From Myxococcales bacterium (GTDB lineage Bacteria; Myxococcota_A; Bradymonadia; UBA7976; UBA1532): 64,000 nt of DNA. The notes under the pieces were generated by a model that saw only the letters and a program-made list of their open reading frames with translations, was not told the DNA's origin and did no database searches. Of this stretch, positions 44,864 through 54,084 are shown one piece after another. The stretch covers positions 1 to 64,000 of the forward strand of contig JACKDP010000012.1 in the NCBI GenBank assembly GCA_020633435.1, written 5' to 3'. The translations under genes and the position numbers were made by a program. How positions within the stretch are numbered: the first letter of the stretch is position 1; each line of letters starts with the position of its first letter.

Positions 44864-46519
44864 CTACCGGCGCAGCGGGGGCAGGCCGCTGCCGGGCTTC
44901 TTCGTCTTGTCATACTGCTTCTTGACGATGTCCCCCGCCACTTCCCGCGCGCCGAGGCCGAACGCCAGGGCCAGCGCCAGGCAGAGGGCGCCGAAGACGA
45001 GCGCGAAGCTGATGAGGACGAACGTCGAGGCCACGTCGAGCTGCTGCACGGCCATCGTGATGGCGAAGACCAGGATGGCGATGCGGGCCGCCCCGCCGAT
45101 CCAGCCCTTGCTGGCGTCGTCCTCGGTGGCGCGGTTGGCGATGAGGGCGCGCACGTAGTTGCCCAGCGCGAAGCCCACCGCGACGATGGCCACGGCCACC
45201 ACCACCTTGAGGAGCATGTACTCGAGGAAGGTCTGCACCATGGCGGCCCAGGCGCTGAACGAGAGCGTCTGCAGCACCTCCACCGTCGCCACCAGCACGA
45301 TGGCCACCTGGGCCACCAGGCCCACGAACTCGCTCGGGGTGTCGACGAAGCGGCTCTTCTCCCCCTCGCCGGGGGTCAGGCGCTCGAAGTCCACGCCCAG
45401 CTTCTTGAGCACGCCGTCGAAGCCCAGGCCGGCGAGCAGCCCCGTCACGAGGCTGCGGGCCAGCTTGCCGACCACCACGCCGATGGCCAGGATGAGGGCC
45501 GCCACCACCAGGGAGGGCAAGAGCCCCCAGAACTGGTCGATGGTGTGGGCCACCGGCCGCGACAGGGCCTCCAGGCCCAGGCGGTCGAGGGCGGCGATGC
45601 CGGCGTGCAGCAGCACGAAGACCATCAGGGCCAGGCCGAGCACATCCGAGAGCTTCCGCTTCGCGAACAGCCCCTCCAGCTTCACGCGGGCCGGCAGGGT
45701 GTCCACCCCGACGGAGGCCGTCAGGTTCGTCACCACCGTGCGCGCCAGGCGGCCCAGGATGTAGCCGCCCAGGAGCATCAGGCCGGCCACCGCCAGCATG
45801 GGCACCGCCTCGATGATGGAGGTGAGCATGCCCTTGAGCGGCGTGGCCACGACGTCGATCTTCAGGGCCTCGAAGGCGCCCGCGAGGCCCACCAGCATGG
45901 CCAGCCAGAAGACGAGGGTGCCGGCGCTCTCGCTGAACTTCGCGCGGGGCGCGCCCTCGGCGGCCTCCGCGGCGAAGCGGGCGTCCATGCCCCCGAGCGC
46001 CTTGCCGACGATCTTCTTGAGCAGCAGCCCGACGACGTAGAAGACGAGGACGATGAGGGCCGCCTTGCCCACCAGGGGCAGGGCGCCGACGATGGTCTGC
46101 ACAAAGGCCCGCAGCGGGCCGGCGGTGTCGCCCAGGCCCGCGGCGTCGAGGGCGCCGGCGATGGCCAGGAGCATCACGACGTAGAAGGTGGTGCGGCCGG
46201 CGATGCGCTCGACCTGGTCGTCCTTGCCGTCCTTGCTCTTGAACAGGTGGTCCAGGCCCACGGCCGTAAACAGCTTGTTGTCCAGCTCGGTCTTCTTGAG
46301 CAGGGCGTAGATCACCTTCTCCAGCGAGCGCGCGACCAGCCAGCCGACGAAGAGCACGGCGACGGCGATGCCGACGCGGCGCAGCGTCTCCAGCAGGCCG
46401 GAGTCGTAGAAGAAGGCCTTCACGCTGTCCCAGCCCCCCGCGAACGCGGGGAGCGGGAGCAGCACGGCCAGGACCGCGATCCAGGGCAGGACGCGGCGGG
46501 TCGAGTCACGGTGGAGCAT
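44864..46519 (-). CDS. Mechanosensitive-channel-like membrane protein
   Basis: This is a 551-residue protein with a signal peptide and about ten membrane helices. Repeated short blocks (GRLARTVVTNL, GKLARSLVTGLLA, LGNYVRALIAN) match the conserved transmembrane-helix repeat (PF05552) found in small mechanosensitive-channel relatives. The soluble MscS beta domain is absent. It probably works in osmotic-stress response or as a membrane scaffold. The start ATG 46519 has a strong AGGAGGTGCC. It lies next to the PpsR gene in the same direction but with an independent ribosome site. Confidence 0.78.
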   Translation of the reverse strand: MLHRDSTRRVLPWIAVLAVLLPLPAFAGGWDSVKAFFYDSGLLETLRRVGIAVAVLFVGWLVARSLEKVIYALLKKTELDNKLFTAVGLDHLFKSKDGKDDQVERIAGRTTFYVVMLLAIAGALDAAGLGDTAGPLRAFVQTIVGALPLVGKAALIVLVFYVVGLLLKKIVGKALGGMDARFAAEAAEGAPRAKFSESAGTLVFWLAMLVGLAGAFEALKIDVVATPLKGMLTSIIEAVPMLAVAGLMLLGGYILGRLARTVVTNLTASVGVDTLPARVKLEGLFAKRKLSDVLGLALMVFVLLHAGIAALDRLGLEALSRPVAHTIDQFWGLLPSLVVAALILAIGVVVGKLARSLVTGLLAGLGFDGVLKKLGVDFERLTPGEGEKSRFVDTPSEFVGLVAQVAIVLVATVEVLQTLSFSAWAAMVQTFLEYMLLKVVVAVAIVAVGFALGNYVRALIANRATEDDASKGWIGGAARIAILVFAITMAVQQLDVASTFVLISFALVFGALCLALALAFGLGAREVAGDIVKKQYDKTKKPGSGLPPLRR

Positions 46520-46677
46520 GGCACCTCCTGGGTGTGGCCTCCGCCCCTCGCGACGGGGGGAGGACGGTCGCGCGCAGTATGCGCTCTGCCACCGATCCGC
46601 GAAAGCCCCCGTGATCTAGAGAGAATCGCGTCGCACGTCCCTCGACGGCGGCGGCGGGCCGTGCTACGAGGCGGCCC

Positions 46678-47640
46678 ATGAGAGCCATCGCCACCCCGAC
46701 GCCGGGCGACCTGCACGCCCTCGGCCCCATGGACGTCCCCACCCCCGCCCCCGGGCCGGGCCAGGTGCGCGTCACCGTCCATGCCTCCTCCGTCAACCCG
46801 GCCGACAGCAAGATCGTCCACTGGACGAGCCAGGCGCGGTACCTCCACGCCCGCGTCTCGCCCCTCATCCCGGGCTACGATCTGGCGGGCGTCGTCGACG
46901 CCCTCGGCGCTGGCGTGGCCGACCTGGCGGTGGGCGACCGCGTCTTCGGCCACCTGCCCTTCGCGGGCAAGACCACGGGCGGCGCCTGGGCCGAGCACGT
47001 CGTCATCGCCGCCAGCGAGCTGGGCCGCCTGCCCGCCGGCGTCGACTTCAGCCCGGCGGGCGCCATCCCCACCGTCGGCCTGACCGCGCTGCAGGCCCTG
47101 CGCGACCGCGGCGGCCTGCAGCCCGGCGGCCGCGTCCTGGTGTTCGGGGCGGCCGGGGGCGTCGGCGCCCTGGCCATCGGCATCGGCAAGCGCCTCGGGG
47201 CCCACGTCACGGCCGTCTGCAGCACGTACGCCGTCGAGTTCGTTCGAGGTCTCGGGGCCGACGTCGTGGTCGACCGCAAGGCCGCCGATCCCCTCGCCCA
47301 CGACGCCCCCTTCGACGTCATCCTGGACGCCAGCGCCGCCTACAGCTACGGGCAGTGCACCGCGATCCTGAGCAAATCCGGGAGCTTCGTCACCACGCTG
47401 CCCTCGCTGGCCTTCGCCACCGGCAAGCTGCGCTCCCTCTTCTCGGGCCGCACCTGCGCCTTCGTGGTGGTGAAGTCGCGCCGCGCCGATCTGGATCTGC
47501 TGGGCGCCTGGCTGGCCGACGGCCTGGTCGTCCCCGTGGACGAGCGCTACGCCATCCGCAACGCCCCGGCCGCCATCGCCCGGCTGGCGGGCGGCGGCCT
47601 GCTGGGCAAGATCGCCGTGGATGTGGCGGGGGCCTGGTAG
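46678..47640 (+). CDS. MDR-family NADPH quinone oxidoreductase
   Basis: This 320-residue medium-chain dehydrogenase has GYDLAGVVDALG and VGDRVFGHLP in the N-terminal half. A Rossmann cofactor loop (VLVFGAAGGVGALAIGIGKRLGAHVTAVCS) follows. The zinc-ligand Cys of alcohol dehydrogenases is absent, so it belongs to the quinone-oxidoreductase-like branch. It reduces quinones or enones with NADPH. The stop lies inside a perfect 12-base palindrome shared with the opposing gene. Confidence 0.85.
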   Translation: MRAIATPTPGDLHALGPMDVPTPAPGPGQVRVTVHASSVNPADSKIVHWTSQARYLHARVSPLIPGYDLAGVVDALGAGVADLAVGDRVFGHLPFAGKTTGGAWAEHVVIAASELGRLPAGVDFSPAGAIPTVGLTALQALRDRGGLQPGGRVLVFGAAGGVGALAIGIGKRLGAHVTAVCSTYAVEFVRGLGADVVVDRKAADPLAHDAPFDVILDASAAYSYGQCTAILSKSGSFVTTLPSLAFATGKLRSLFSGRTCAFVVVKSRRADLDLLGAWLADGLVVPVDERYAIRNAPAAIARLAGGGLLGKIAVDVAGAW

Positions 47641-47649
47641 CGGCCGCTA
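47638..47649. repeat. 12-bp palindrome holding both convergent stop codons
   Basis: TAGCGGCCGCTA is perfectly palindromic. Its first three bases are the stop of the plus-strand gene, and its last three are the stop of the minus-strand gene. It is too short to be a terminator on its own. Confidence 0.5.
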
Positions 47650-49593
47650 CCGGCCGAGCGGGATCTCCAGCCGGAAGCCCGTCTGGGTGTCGCCGCCGAA
47701 GGTCTTCTCCACCCCGAACGTGACGGCGATGTTGTTGAACTGGATGCCCGCCCGCACCCCGGCGCTCGTCGACTGCTGCCCGCCCGCGTTGCTGCTGGCC
47801 AGGCTGCCGCCGCCCAGGACACGCCAGCGATCGGCGATGCGGTAGCCCGCCAGCCCGTCGATGCCGGCCGACTTGAGGTCGCCGCCCTGGAAGTCGACGT
47901 TGCCGGTCACCCGGCCATCCCACTTGCCGATGGAGTGCTCGAAGGCCGCCTCGAAGTGGTGGGCGTACTCGGCGTTGTCCTGCTGCCACTGCAGCTTGTA
48001 CTGCAGCGTCGCGCTCTTGAAGGCGTTGGGATCGCGCCAGCCCAGGCTGAGGCCGAGCTGCTCCAGCCGGCCGTCGTCCAGGTTCAACCCCGCGTTCCCC
48101 TTGAGGTTGAAGTCGCCCATCGTCGCCTGGGTGCCCAGGCTCATGCGGGTGACGGCGTCCTTCATCTCGAGATCGAAGCTGTTCTTGAAGGCCCCGGTCG
48201 TGAAGTCCAGGCCGACGTTGCGCTGGGTGCCCTGGGGCCCCGTCTGCTCGCCCGCCGTCAGGTGCAGCCCGTCGCCGATCTTGTAGTCGAGGGACTGCGT
48301 CGTCTGGACGCCGCCCTTCCCGTCGCCCTGGAGGCCCTGCTGCAGCGTCAGCGCGCCGTCGTAGGCCTTGCGGTCGAAGGTGAGCGTGAAGGCCCCGGTC
48401 TGGGGATCCAGCGTGCCGGTCACCGTCTGCTCGTTGCCCGCGTCGCCCAGCTTCATGGACGCCTCGATCTTCGTCGCGTCGTCCTTGCCCCCGCCCGTGG
48501 CGTGGGTGAGCCCCGCGCGCAGCTCGGCCGGCAGGTCGTTGATGACCGCGCCGATGCCGCCCTTGAACATGACCTGGGTGCGGCCCTCCTCGTCCACGCG
48601 GATGTCGGCGAGGTAGTCCCCCTTGAACTTGTCGGTGCCCCCCTGGCCGGCGACCTTCGCGCCCGCCGTCAGGCCCTTCTCGCTGTCCCACTTCGCGTCG
48701 GCGCTGGCCTCGAAGCCCTCGCGCTTGACGCCGCCGCTGATGCTCGCGTCGCCGGTCAGGCCGTTCTTCTCGTCCCAGCTCGCGTTGGCGCTGGTCTCGA
48801 AGCCCTTGCCCTTGTAGCCGACGCCGGCCGTCGCGGCCAGCTGCTGCCCGTCGGCCGTCTGCTTCGTGCTGCCGCCGAGGCGCGCGCTGAACCCGCCGGC
48901 GCTGTAGCTCATGCTCAGCTCGGCCGACTCCACGGCGAAGTTCTTGATGCTCGCCAGATCCAGCTTCCCGCCGATCTTCAGGCCCTTGGCCACCTCGAAC
49001 ATCTGCTCGATGGCCGGCGGATCGGCGTCCTGCAGGATGGCCACGATGGCCGCGCCGATGGCCAGGGCCCCCAGGCTGGCCGCGATGGCCGTCACCGCCC
49101 CGGGGCTCTCCTCGATCCACTCGCTGATGGCGGTGAAGACGCGCTGGCCCGAGTCGCCCTCGAGCCACTTGTCGGCCAGCTTCTGCAGCTCCGGCGCGAA
49201 CGCGGCCGCCAGGGCGTTGAGGGCCTTCGCGTCCTGGGCCGAGAACGTTTTTCCTTCAGAAAACGGCGCCTTGGCCAGATCGGCCAGCGCCTTGGTGCCC
49301 TGCTTCGCGTACCCCGTCAGGTCGGTGAAGGAGACATGCTCGCGGATGAGCTCGAACGCCTTGCCGCCCAGCTTCTCCCCCAGCAGGGCCTCCCAGCCCT
49401 TGCGCGCCGCCGCCACCCGCTCGGCCTCGCGGGCCTCCTCGGCCTGGGCCGCCTGGGGATCCTGCTCGGGCGCCTGGCCCGTCAGCTCCGCGCTCTGCCC
49501 GGTGGCCGCCTGGTTGTCCGCCGGCTCGACCGTCTCGGCCGTCTGCGTCGTCGGGGCCACACTCTCTTCGCGCGCGCGCTCGAAATCCGCCAT
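47647..49593 (-). CDS. Unrecognised beta-rich protein without a signal peptide
   Basis: This is a 648-residue protein. It opens with an acidic, Ala/Gln-rich disordered segment (to ~65), then a helical part and one hydrophobic segment (AVTAIAASLGALAIGAAIVAIL, ~166-187). The remaining ~450 residues form repeated alternating strands (GFSARLGGSTK, GFETSANASWDEKNGLTGDASISGG, VTFGVEKTFGG), reading like a barrel or long beta-solenoid. A barrel protein normally needs a signal peptide, which is absent. It could be a contractile-tail cargo or a toxin delivered by another route. This is speculation. The start is ATG 49593, with GAGGGG upstream. Confidence 0.55.
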   Translation of the reverse strand: MADFERAREESVAPTTQTAETVEPADNQAATGQSAELTGQAPEQDPQAAQAEEAREAERVAAARKGWEALLGEKLGGKAFELIREHVSFTDLTGYAKQGTKALADLAKAPFSEGKTFSAQDAKALNALAAAFAPELQKLADKWLEGDSGQRVFTAISEWIEESPGAVTAIAASLGALAIGAAIVAILQDADPPAIEQMFEVAKGLKIGGKLDLASIKNFAVESAELSMSYSAGGFSARLGGSTKQTADGQQLAATAGVGYKGKGFETSANASWDEKNGLTGDASISGGVKREGFEASADAKWDSEKGLTAGAKVAGQGGTDKFKGDYLADIRVDEEGRTQVMFKGGIGAVINDLPAELRAGLTHATGGGKDDATKIEASMKLGDAGNEQTVTGTLDPQTGAFTLTFDRKAYDGALTLQQGLQGDGKGGVQTTQSLDYKIGDGLHLTAGEQTGPQGTQRNVGLDFTTGAFKNSFDLEMKDAVTRMSLGTQATMGDFNLKGNAGLNLDDGRLEQLGLSLGWRDPNAFKSATLQYKLQWQQDNAEYAHHFEAAFEHSIGKWDGRVTGNVDFQGGDLKSAGIDGLAGYRIADRWRVLGGGSLASSNAGGQQSTSAGVRAGIQFNNIAVTFGVEKTFGGDTQTGFRLEIPLGR

Positions 49594-49673
49594 GCCGGCA
49601 CCCCTCGTCCAGGACGCCCCAACCTACCAGAACGGCGGGTCGGCATCCACGGACGAGACCTCCGCCTCCGCCG

Positions 49674-51890
49674 TCAGCGCGGGCTGCGGATGGTGACCGC
49701 CAGGCCCGGGTCCTGGGCCAGGCCGGAGACGACGCCGAACTCGTCGAAGCCGAAGCAGGCGACGGTGGCGTCGGCGCGGCGCGCGCAGGCAGAGCCGCCG
49801 CCGACGGCGATCTCCACGGCGTCGGTGAGGCCCTCGATGGTGGTGGGGGGGATGGCGGGGGCGTAGATGCCCTGGTCGCCGCTGAACCGCTCGCGGCCGA
49901 AGCGCTCGTAGGCTTGCAGGCCAAAGCAGATGACCTGGCCGCCGCGCAGGGCGCAGGTGTGGGAGGGGCCGGCGGCCAGGGCGTCGACGTCGGCGAGGCC
50001 CGGCACCGGGGCGGGGATCTCGACGTCGCCGACGGTGCCCCGGCCGAGCTCGCCGTTGGCGTTGCGGCCCCAGCAGTAGACGCGGCCGTCGGCGAGGGCG
50101 CAGGCGTGGCCCTCGCCCAGCGCCACCGCCTGGGCGGGGGGCAGGCCGCCGACCACGCGCGGGGCGGCCGGGGCCTCCGCGGGGACGCCGCTCACCTGGC
50201 CATCGCGGTCGTCGCCCCAGCACCACACGGCGCCATCGGCGTCGAGGCCGCAGGCGAAGGCGGTGCCGGCGGCGAGGCCATGGAGCGGGGGCAGCTCGCC
50301 CAGCCCGCCGCCGAGCTGCCCCCGGTCGTCGGCGCCGAAGCAGGTGACCCGCCCCGCGGCGCGCTGGGCGCAGGTGAAGCGGCTGCCGGTGACGACGGCC
50401 TCCACGTCGTCGAGCCCCGCTACCCGGCGCGGGAGGCTGACGGTGGCGGCGGCGCCGGGGGCCACCTGGCCGTCGTCGTTCTCGCCGAAGCAGGCCAGGC
50501 CGCCGTCCTGCAAGACGACGCAGGTGTGGTCCTCCCACGCGGCGACGCGGCGGCCGGCGAGGCCCGGCACCACCGTGGGGGCGACGCCGAAGACCCCGCC
50601 CGGGCGGCCGGTGCGGCCGCGCCAGGTGAGGCCCCAGCAGGCCACCTCCCCCGTCGGGCCCACGCGGCAGGCGTGGCGCCCCCCGACGGCCAGCGCCGCC
50701 GCGTCGCCCGGGATCTCGGCCGGGGCCAGGGCCTCCAGGTACGCCTCCGTCAGCACGCCGCGACCGCCCAGGCCCCAGCAGTCCGGCGCGCGCCCGGGGG
50801 CGTGCAGGCAGGCGTTGGAGACCCCCACCACCAGCCGGTCGAGGGGCCCCGCCACGGCGCGTGGGCTCGGCGCCGGCAGGAAGCTCGAGGGCGTCAGGTA
50901 GCCGAAGCAGCGCACCGCGCCATCGACGCGGAGGGCGCAGGCGTGGAGCGCCGAGGCGTCCACGGCCCGGAAGGGGCCCGCGTCGCTCACGGCGATGGCC
51001 CCGATGCAGCGCAGGGCGCCGTCGTCGAGGATGGCGCAGGTGAAGTCGGAGCCCGTGGCCAGGTGGGTCACGGGCCGGCCGAAGGCGACGACCTGGGGCC
51101 CCGCCCCCGCGCCGCCCTTCTCGCCCAGGTTCTCGCCCCCCCAGCAGGTGACGACGCCGGCCTGCAGGCCGCAGCCATGGCCCCAGCCCAGGGCCACCTG
51201 CTCGAAGCGGGGGGGCGGATCGGCGTCCAGGTAGCCCCGCCCAAGCTGGCCCTCCTCGTCGTAGCCCCAGCAGGCGAGGGCCCCCTGGGCGTCCTGGGCG
51301 CAGACGTGGACGTCGCCCGCGATCAGGCGGACGGCCTCGAAGCCCGGGGGCAGCACCACCGCGGACTGGCCGGCGTCGTTGCCGCCGAAGCAGACCACCT
51401 GGCCGGCCGCCACCGCGCAGGTGAAGGCGCCACCCGTCGCCACCGCCGTCACGTCGGTCAGGCCCTCGGCCCAGACCGGCCGGGCGGCGATGCGCACGTC
51501 GCTCACCCCCAGGCGGCCCTCGTGGTTGAAGCCCCAGCAGCTCAGCGGGCCGTCGGCCCAGACGGCGCAGGCGTGGCTGCCGGCGACGTCCATGGCCAGC
51601 GGCCCCACGCAGCGGCCAGCGACGAGGCGCTCTCCTCCTTCGCAAGGGCCCGTTTCTATTGGAAGTTCGGCGTCGCGCCCCGTGTCGGGGGCCGCGTCGG
51701 GCGCGGCGTCCGGCGTCGCGGCGTCGGGCGTCGCGGCGTCGTCCTCGGCCGCGCAGATCAGCCCCTCCGTCACGCAGCGCCCGGCCACGCAGGCCAGCCC
51801 CTCCTCGCAGGCCGCCACGCAGGGCGCGCAGAGCGTGGGCTCGATGCAGCCCGCCAGCGCGACCAGCGCGAGGACCAGGCCGCCGCGCAT
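49674..51890 (-). CDS. RCC1-repeat lipoprotein
   Basis: This is a 738-residue lipoprotein (lipobox LAGC). A Cys-rich stretch and an Ala/Asp/Pro linker lead to a long series of RCC1-like repeats, each about 50 residues. Marks are HACAVWADGPLSCWGFNHEGRLG, HTCVVLQDGGLACFGENDDGQVA and similar, with a Cys pair in nearly every blade. This builds one or two seven-bladed propellers, exported to the surface or periplasm. Its ATG overlaps the caspase stop (TGATG), so it is the last gene of the sigma operon. In such proteins the repeats usually bind other proteins. Confidence 0.85.
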   Translation of the reverse strand: MRGGLVLALVALAGCIEPTLCAPCVAACEEGLACVAGRCVTEGLICAAEDDAATPDAATPDAAPDAAPDTGRDAELPIETGPCEGGERLVAGRCVGPLAMDVAGSHACAVWADGPLSCWGFNHEGRLGVSDVRIAARPVWAEGLTDVTAVATGGAFTCAVAAGQVVCFGGNDAGQSAVVLPPGFEAVRLIAGDVHVCAQDAQGALACWGYDEEGQLGRGYLDADPPPRFEQVALGWGHGCGLQAGVVTCWGGENLGEKGGAGAGPQVVAFGRPVTHLATGSDFTCAILDDGALRCIGAIAVSDAGPFRAVDASALHACALRVDGAVRCFGYLTPSSFLPAPSPRAVAGPLDRLVVGVSNACLHAPGRAPDCWGLGGRGVLTEAYLEALAPAEIPGDAAALAVGGRHACRVGPTGEVACWGLTWRGRTGRPGGVFGVAPTVVPGLAGRRVAAWEDHTCVVLQDGGLACFGENDDGQVAPGAAATVSLPRRVAGLDDVEAVVTGSRFTCAQRAAGRVTCFGADDRGQLGGGLGELPPLHGLAAGTAFACGLDADGAVWCWGDDRDGQVSGVPAEAPAAPRVVGGLPPAQAVALGEGHACALADGRVYCWGRNANGELGRGTVGDVEIPAPVPGLADVDALAAGPSHTCALRGGQVICFGLQAYERFGRERFSGDQGIYAPAIPPTTIEGLTDAVEIAVGGGSACARRADATVACFGFDEFGVVSGLAQDPGLAVTIRSPR

Positions 51891-53347
51891 CAGAACCGGC
51901 CCACGACGCCCGCGGGCCCCACCGACACCCCGCGCACGTCCTCGGTGCGGCCCAGCGCCGCGTCGAGGATGGCGGCGGTCAGCAGCGCAGCGCCGACGCC
52001 GTAGCCGACGATCATGCCCGCCCGCCAGCCCTCCGCCCGGTCGCGGGCGGCCTGCGTCCCCGCCGTGACGGGCCGCGCCTCGGCGTCGGCGCGGGCGTCG
52101 AGGAAGAGCCCCGTCGCCACGCCGCCGACGGCCAGGCCGGCCACCCCGGCCGCCCCGAGAGACCAGACGAGCGGGTCCTCCGTCCAGGGGCGGGCCGCGG
52201 CGGCGGCCTCGGGCACGTCCCGCGCGCTGAAGCCGGCCACGAAGTCCGGCGACAGAGGCTGGCGGAAGAGGTTGCGGCGGAAGTCGTCGTCGAGCCGCCC
52301 GCGGGTGGCCACCGTGGGCACGCCATGGTCGGCGCGGGCGAAGAGCAGGCCGCCGCCGGCCTCGGCCACGTCGAAGACGGCCCCCTGCACCTCGAGGGTG
52401 GCGTCGCGCCCCGGCACCAGCAGCGCCAGGCCGCCGCCGGGCGTGTGGGCGTCCAGCACCGGCTCGCCCCGCCCGTCGCGGACGCGCAGGTGGCCCATGA
52501 CCTCCGGCGGCACCTCGACGCGCGGCTCGCGGCGCAGGTCGAGCAACGCCGGCACCCCCACCCGTGGCGCGCGCACGAAGGGCCGGATGCGGGCGCTGGG
52601 ATCCTCAACGGCCAGGTTGGCGGCGGCGATGTAGGCGTGGGCCTCCAGGTACGAGACGCGGCCGTCGCGATCCACGTCGGCGGCGCCGCGCAGGGCCCCG
52701 AGGACCTGGTAGGTGAAGACGCCGCCGCGGTAGCCGCTCCACTCGTGGACCTCGCGGCGGTCGGACGTCGACAGCAGGAAGCCGGCGTCTGGGTAGCGGT
52801 CCAGGCGCTCGGCGTCGGGCCGGGCGGCGACGCGGCCGCGGGCGTTGACCAGGAAGTAGGCGTGGCAGGAGTCGATGATGACGTGCAGGCGCTCCCGGGG
52901 CAGGGCCTCCAGGACGCGGGCGTGCAGGTCGGTGCGGTGGAACGGGGCGTCGAGCAGGTGCAGCCAGGCGTCGGCGCCCGTCACCGAGCCATGGCCCGAG
53001 AAGTAGATGTAGACCTCGCGCGGGGCGGGCGCGGCCGCCAGAGCGACGGCGAGCCGGTCCAGGGCGGCCAGCACCTCGGCGCGGCGGGGGGGCCGCGCGG
53101 TGGCCAGCTCCTCGGCGGCGCCCTCGGCCGTCTCGGCGTCGGCGTCCACCAGCAGCTCGACGTGGGCCCCCAGCCCCCGCAGCAGGCGGGCGACGCGCAG
53201 GGCGTCATCATCGGCGTAGCGCAGCGGGGCGTAGCCGCTGCCGGGGAGCGGGGTGTTGCTGCCGACGACGAGGGCGAAGCGGTGGGGCGCCTCCTCGGCC
53301 AGGGCCGGGGCGGCCAGGGCCACCAGCAGCAGCAGCGCGGCCCTCAT
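51890..53347 (-). CDS. Secreted caspase-like (C14) protease
   Basis: This 485-residue protein has a signal peptide (~18 residues). A caspase/metacaspase fold spans ~22-220. The catalytic dyad is visible: YFSGHGS (H119) and IIDSCHA (C161). Also typical are RYADDDALRVARLL and GVFTYQVLGAL. A beta domain and a C-terminal membrane part (WSLGAAGVAGLAVGGVATGLFL) follow. Being exported, it would act outside the cytoplasm, unlike metacaspases that cause internal cell death. The ATG 53347 overlaps the anti-sigma stop by four bases. Confidence 0.85.
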   Translation of the reverse strand: MRAALLLLVALAAPALAEEAPHRFALVVGSNTPLPGSGYAPLRYADDDALRVARLLRGLGAHVELLVDADAETAEGAAEELATARPPRRAEVLAALDRLAVALAAAPAPREVYIYFSGHGSVTGADAWLHLLDAPFHRTDLHARVLEALPRERLHVIIDSCHAYFLVNARGRVAARPDAERLDRYPDAGFLLSTSDRREVHEWSGYRGGVFTYQVLGALRGAADVDRDGRVSYLEAHAYIAAANLAVEDPSARIRPFVRAPRVGVPALLDLRREPRVEVPPEVMGHLRVRDGRGEPVLDAHTPGGGLALLVPGRDATLEVQGAVFDVAEAGGGLLFARADHGVPTVATRGRLDDDFRRNLFRQPLSPDFVAGFSARDVPEAAAAARPWTEDPLVWSLGAAGVAGLAVGGVATGLFLDARADAEARPVTAGTQAARDRAEGWRAGMIVGYGVGAALLTAAILDAALGRTEDVRGVSVGPAGVVGRF

Positions 53348-54084
53348 GGCGCCTCCACGTCCACGTGCAGCACCTGGCCCGGCGGGGCCATGGGCTGGCC
53401 GGCCCGCAGGCGCGCGGCCACCGCGGCCGGCGCCTCGTCGAAGGCGATGGCGATGGTGAGGGGGCCTGCCCGGTGGGGCGGCGTCAGCTCCACGTCGAAG
53501 GGCAGCGGCACCCCCACCCCGGGCTGCAGCGGGAAGGGCGGGGCGTCCAGGCGCTCGGGGTACCACGGGTGCAGCGTCGCCCCGTCCCAGGCCAGGATGA
53601 CGAGGCCCCGCGCCCGCCCGGCCGCGTTGCCGTAGCGAAACGAGAGGCGGCCGCCGAGGCTCACCCGGCCGCCGTCCAGCAGCACGCGGCGACTGCCCGC
53701 GTCGTGGGCGACGATGGCCACGTCGGGGGCGTCGGCGTCGGCCCCGCCCCCGCCGCGGACCTGCCACTCGCCGCCGGGCGACGTGGGCCGCAGCAGCAGA
53801 AACGCCAGGGCCGCCGCCGCCGCCAGGGGCACCACCAGCCAGGGCCAGACGCGGCGCCTCCTCACCGCCGCCGCGGGCACCGCCTCGACCACCGCCGCGG
53901 CCACCTCGCGGCAGGCCGGGCAGCGCGCCAGGTGGGCCACCTCGGCTCGCCGCAGGCGCCCGCGCCCCTCGGCCAGGGCCGCCAGCCGCTCATCGTCCAG
54001 GTGCGCCCCGGGCGGCGGCTCGGGCAGGAGCTCGCCCCGCTGCGCCTGGAGCCACGCCGCCAGCCCCTCGTGCTCGTCGCTCAT
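53344..54084 (-). CDS. Anti-sigma factor with zinc-finger domain
   Basis: This is a 246-residue protein. A short N-terminal domain holds HLARCPACREV (H51, C55, C58), the zinc-binding anti-sigma (ZAS) motif. A membrane helix (~79-98) and a C-terminal beta domain on the other side of the membrane (LSFRYGNAAGRARGLVILAWDG) follow. It probably holds the upstream sigma factor inactive at the membrane and releases it on an outside signal. The ATG 54084 overlaps the sigma stop by four bases, a fixed pattern for sigma/anti-sigma pairs. Confidence 0.85.
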   Translation of the reverse strand: MSDEHEGLAAWLQAQRGELLPEPPPGAHLDDERLAALAEGRGRLRRAEVAHLARCPACREVAAAVVEAVPAAAVRRRRVWPWLVVPLAAAAALAFLLLRPTSPGGEWQVRGGGGADADAPDVAIVAHDAGSRRVLLDGGRVSLGGRLSFRYGNAAGRARGLVILAWDGATLHPWYPERLDAPPFPLQPGVGVPLPFDVELTPPHRAGPLTIAIAFDEAPAAVAARLRAGQPMAPPGQVLHVDVEAP

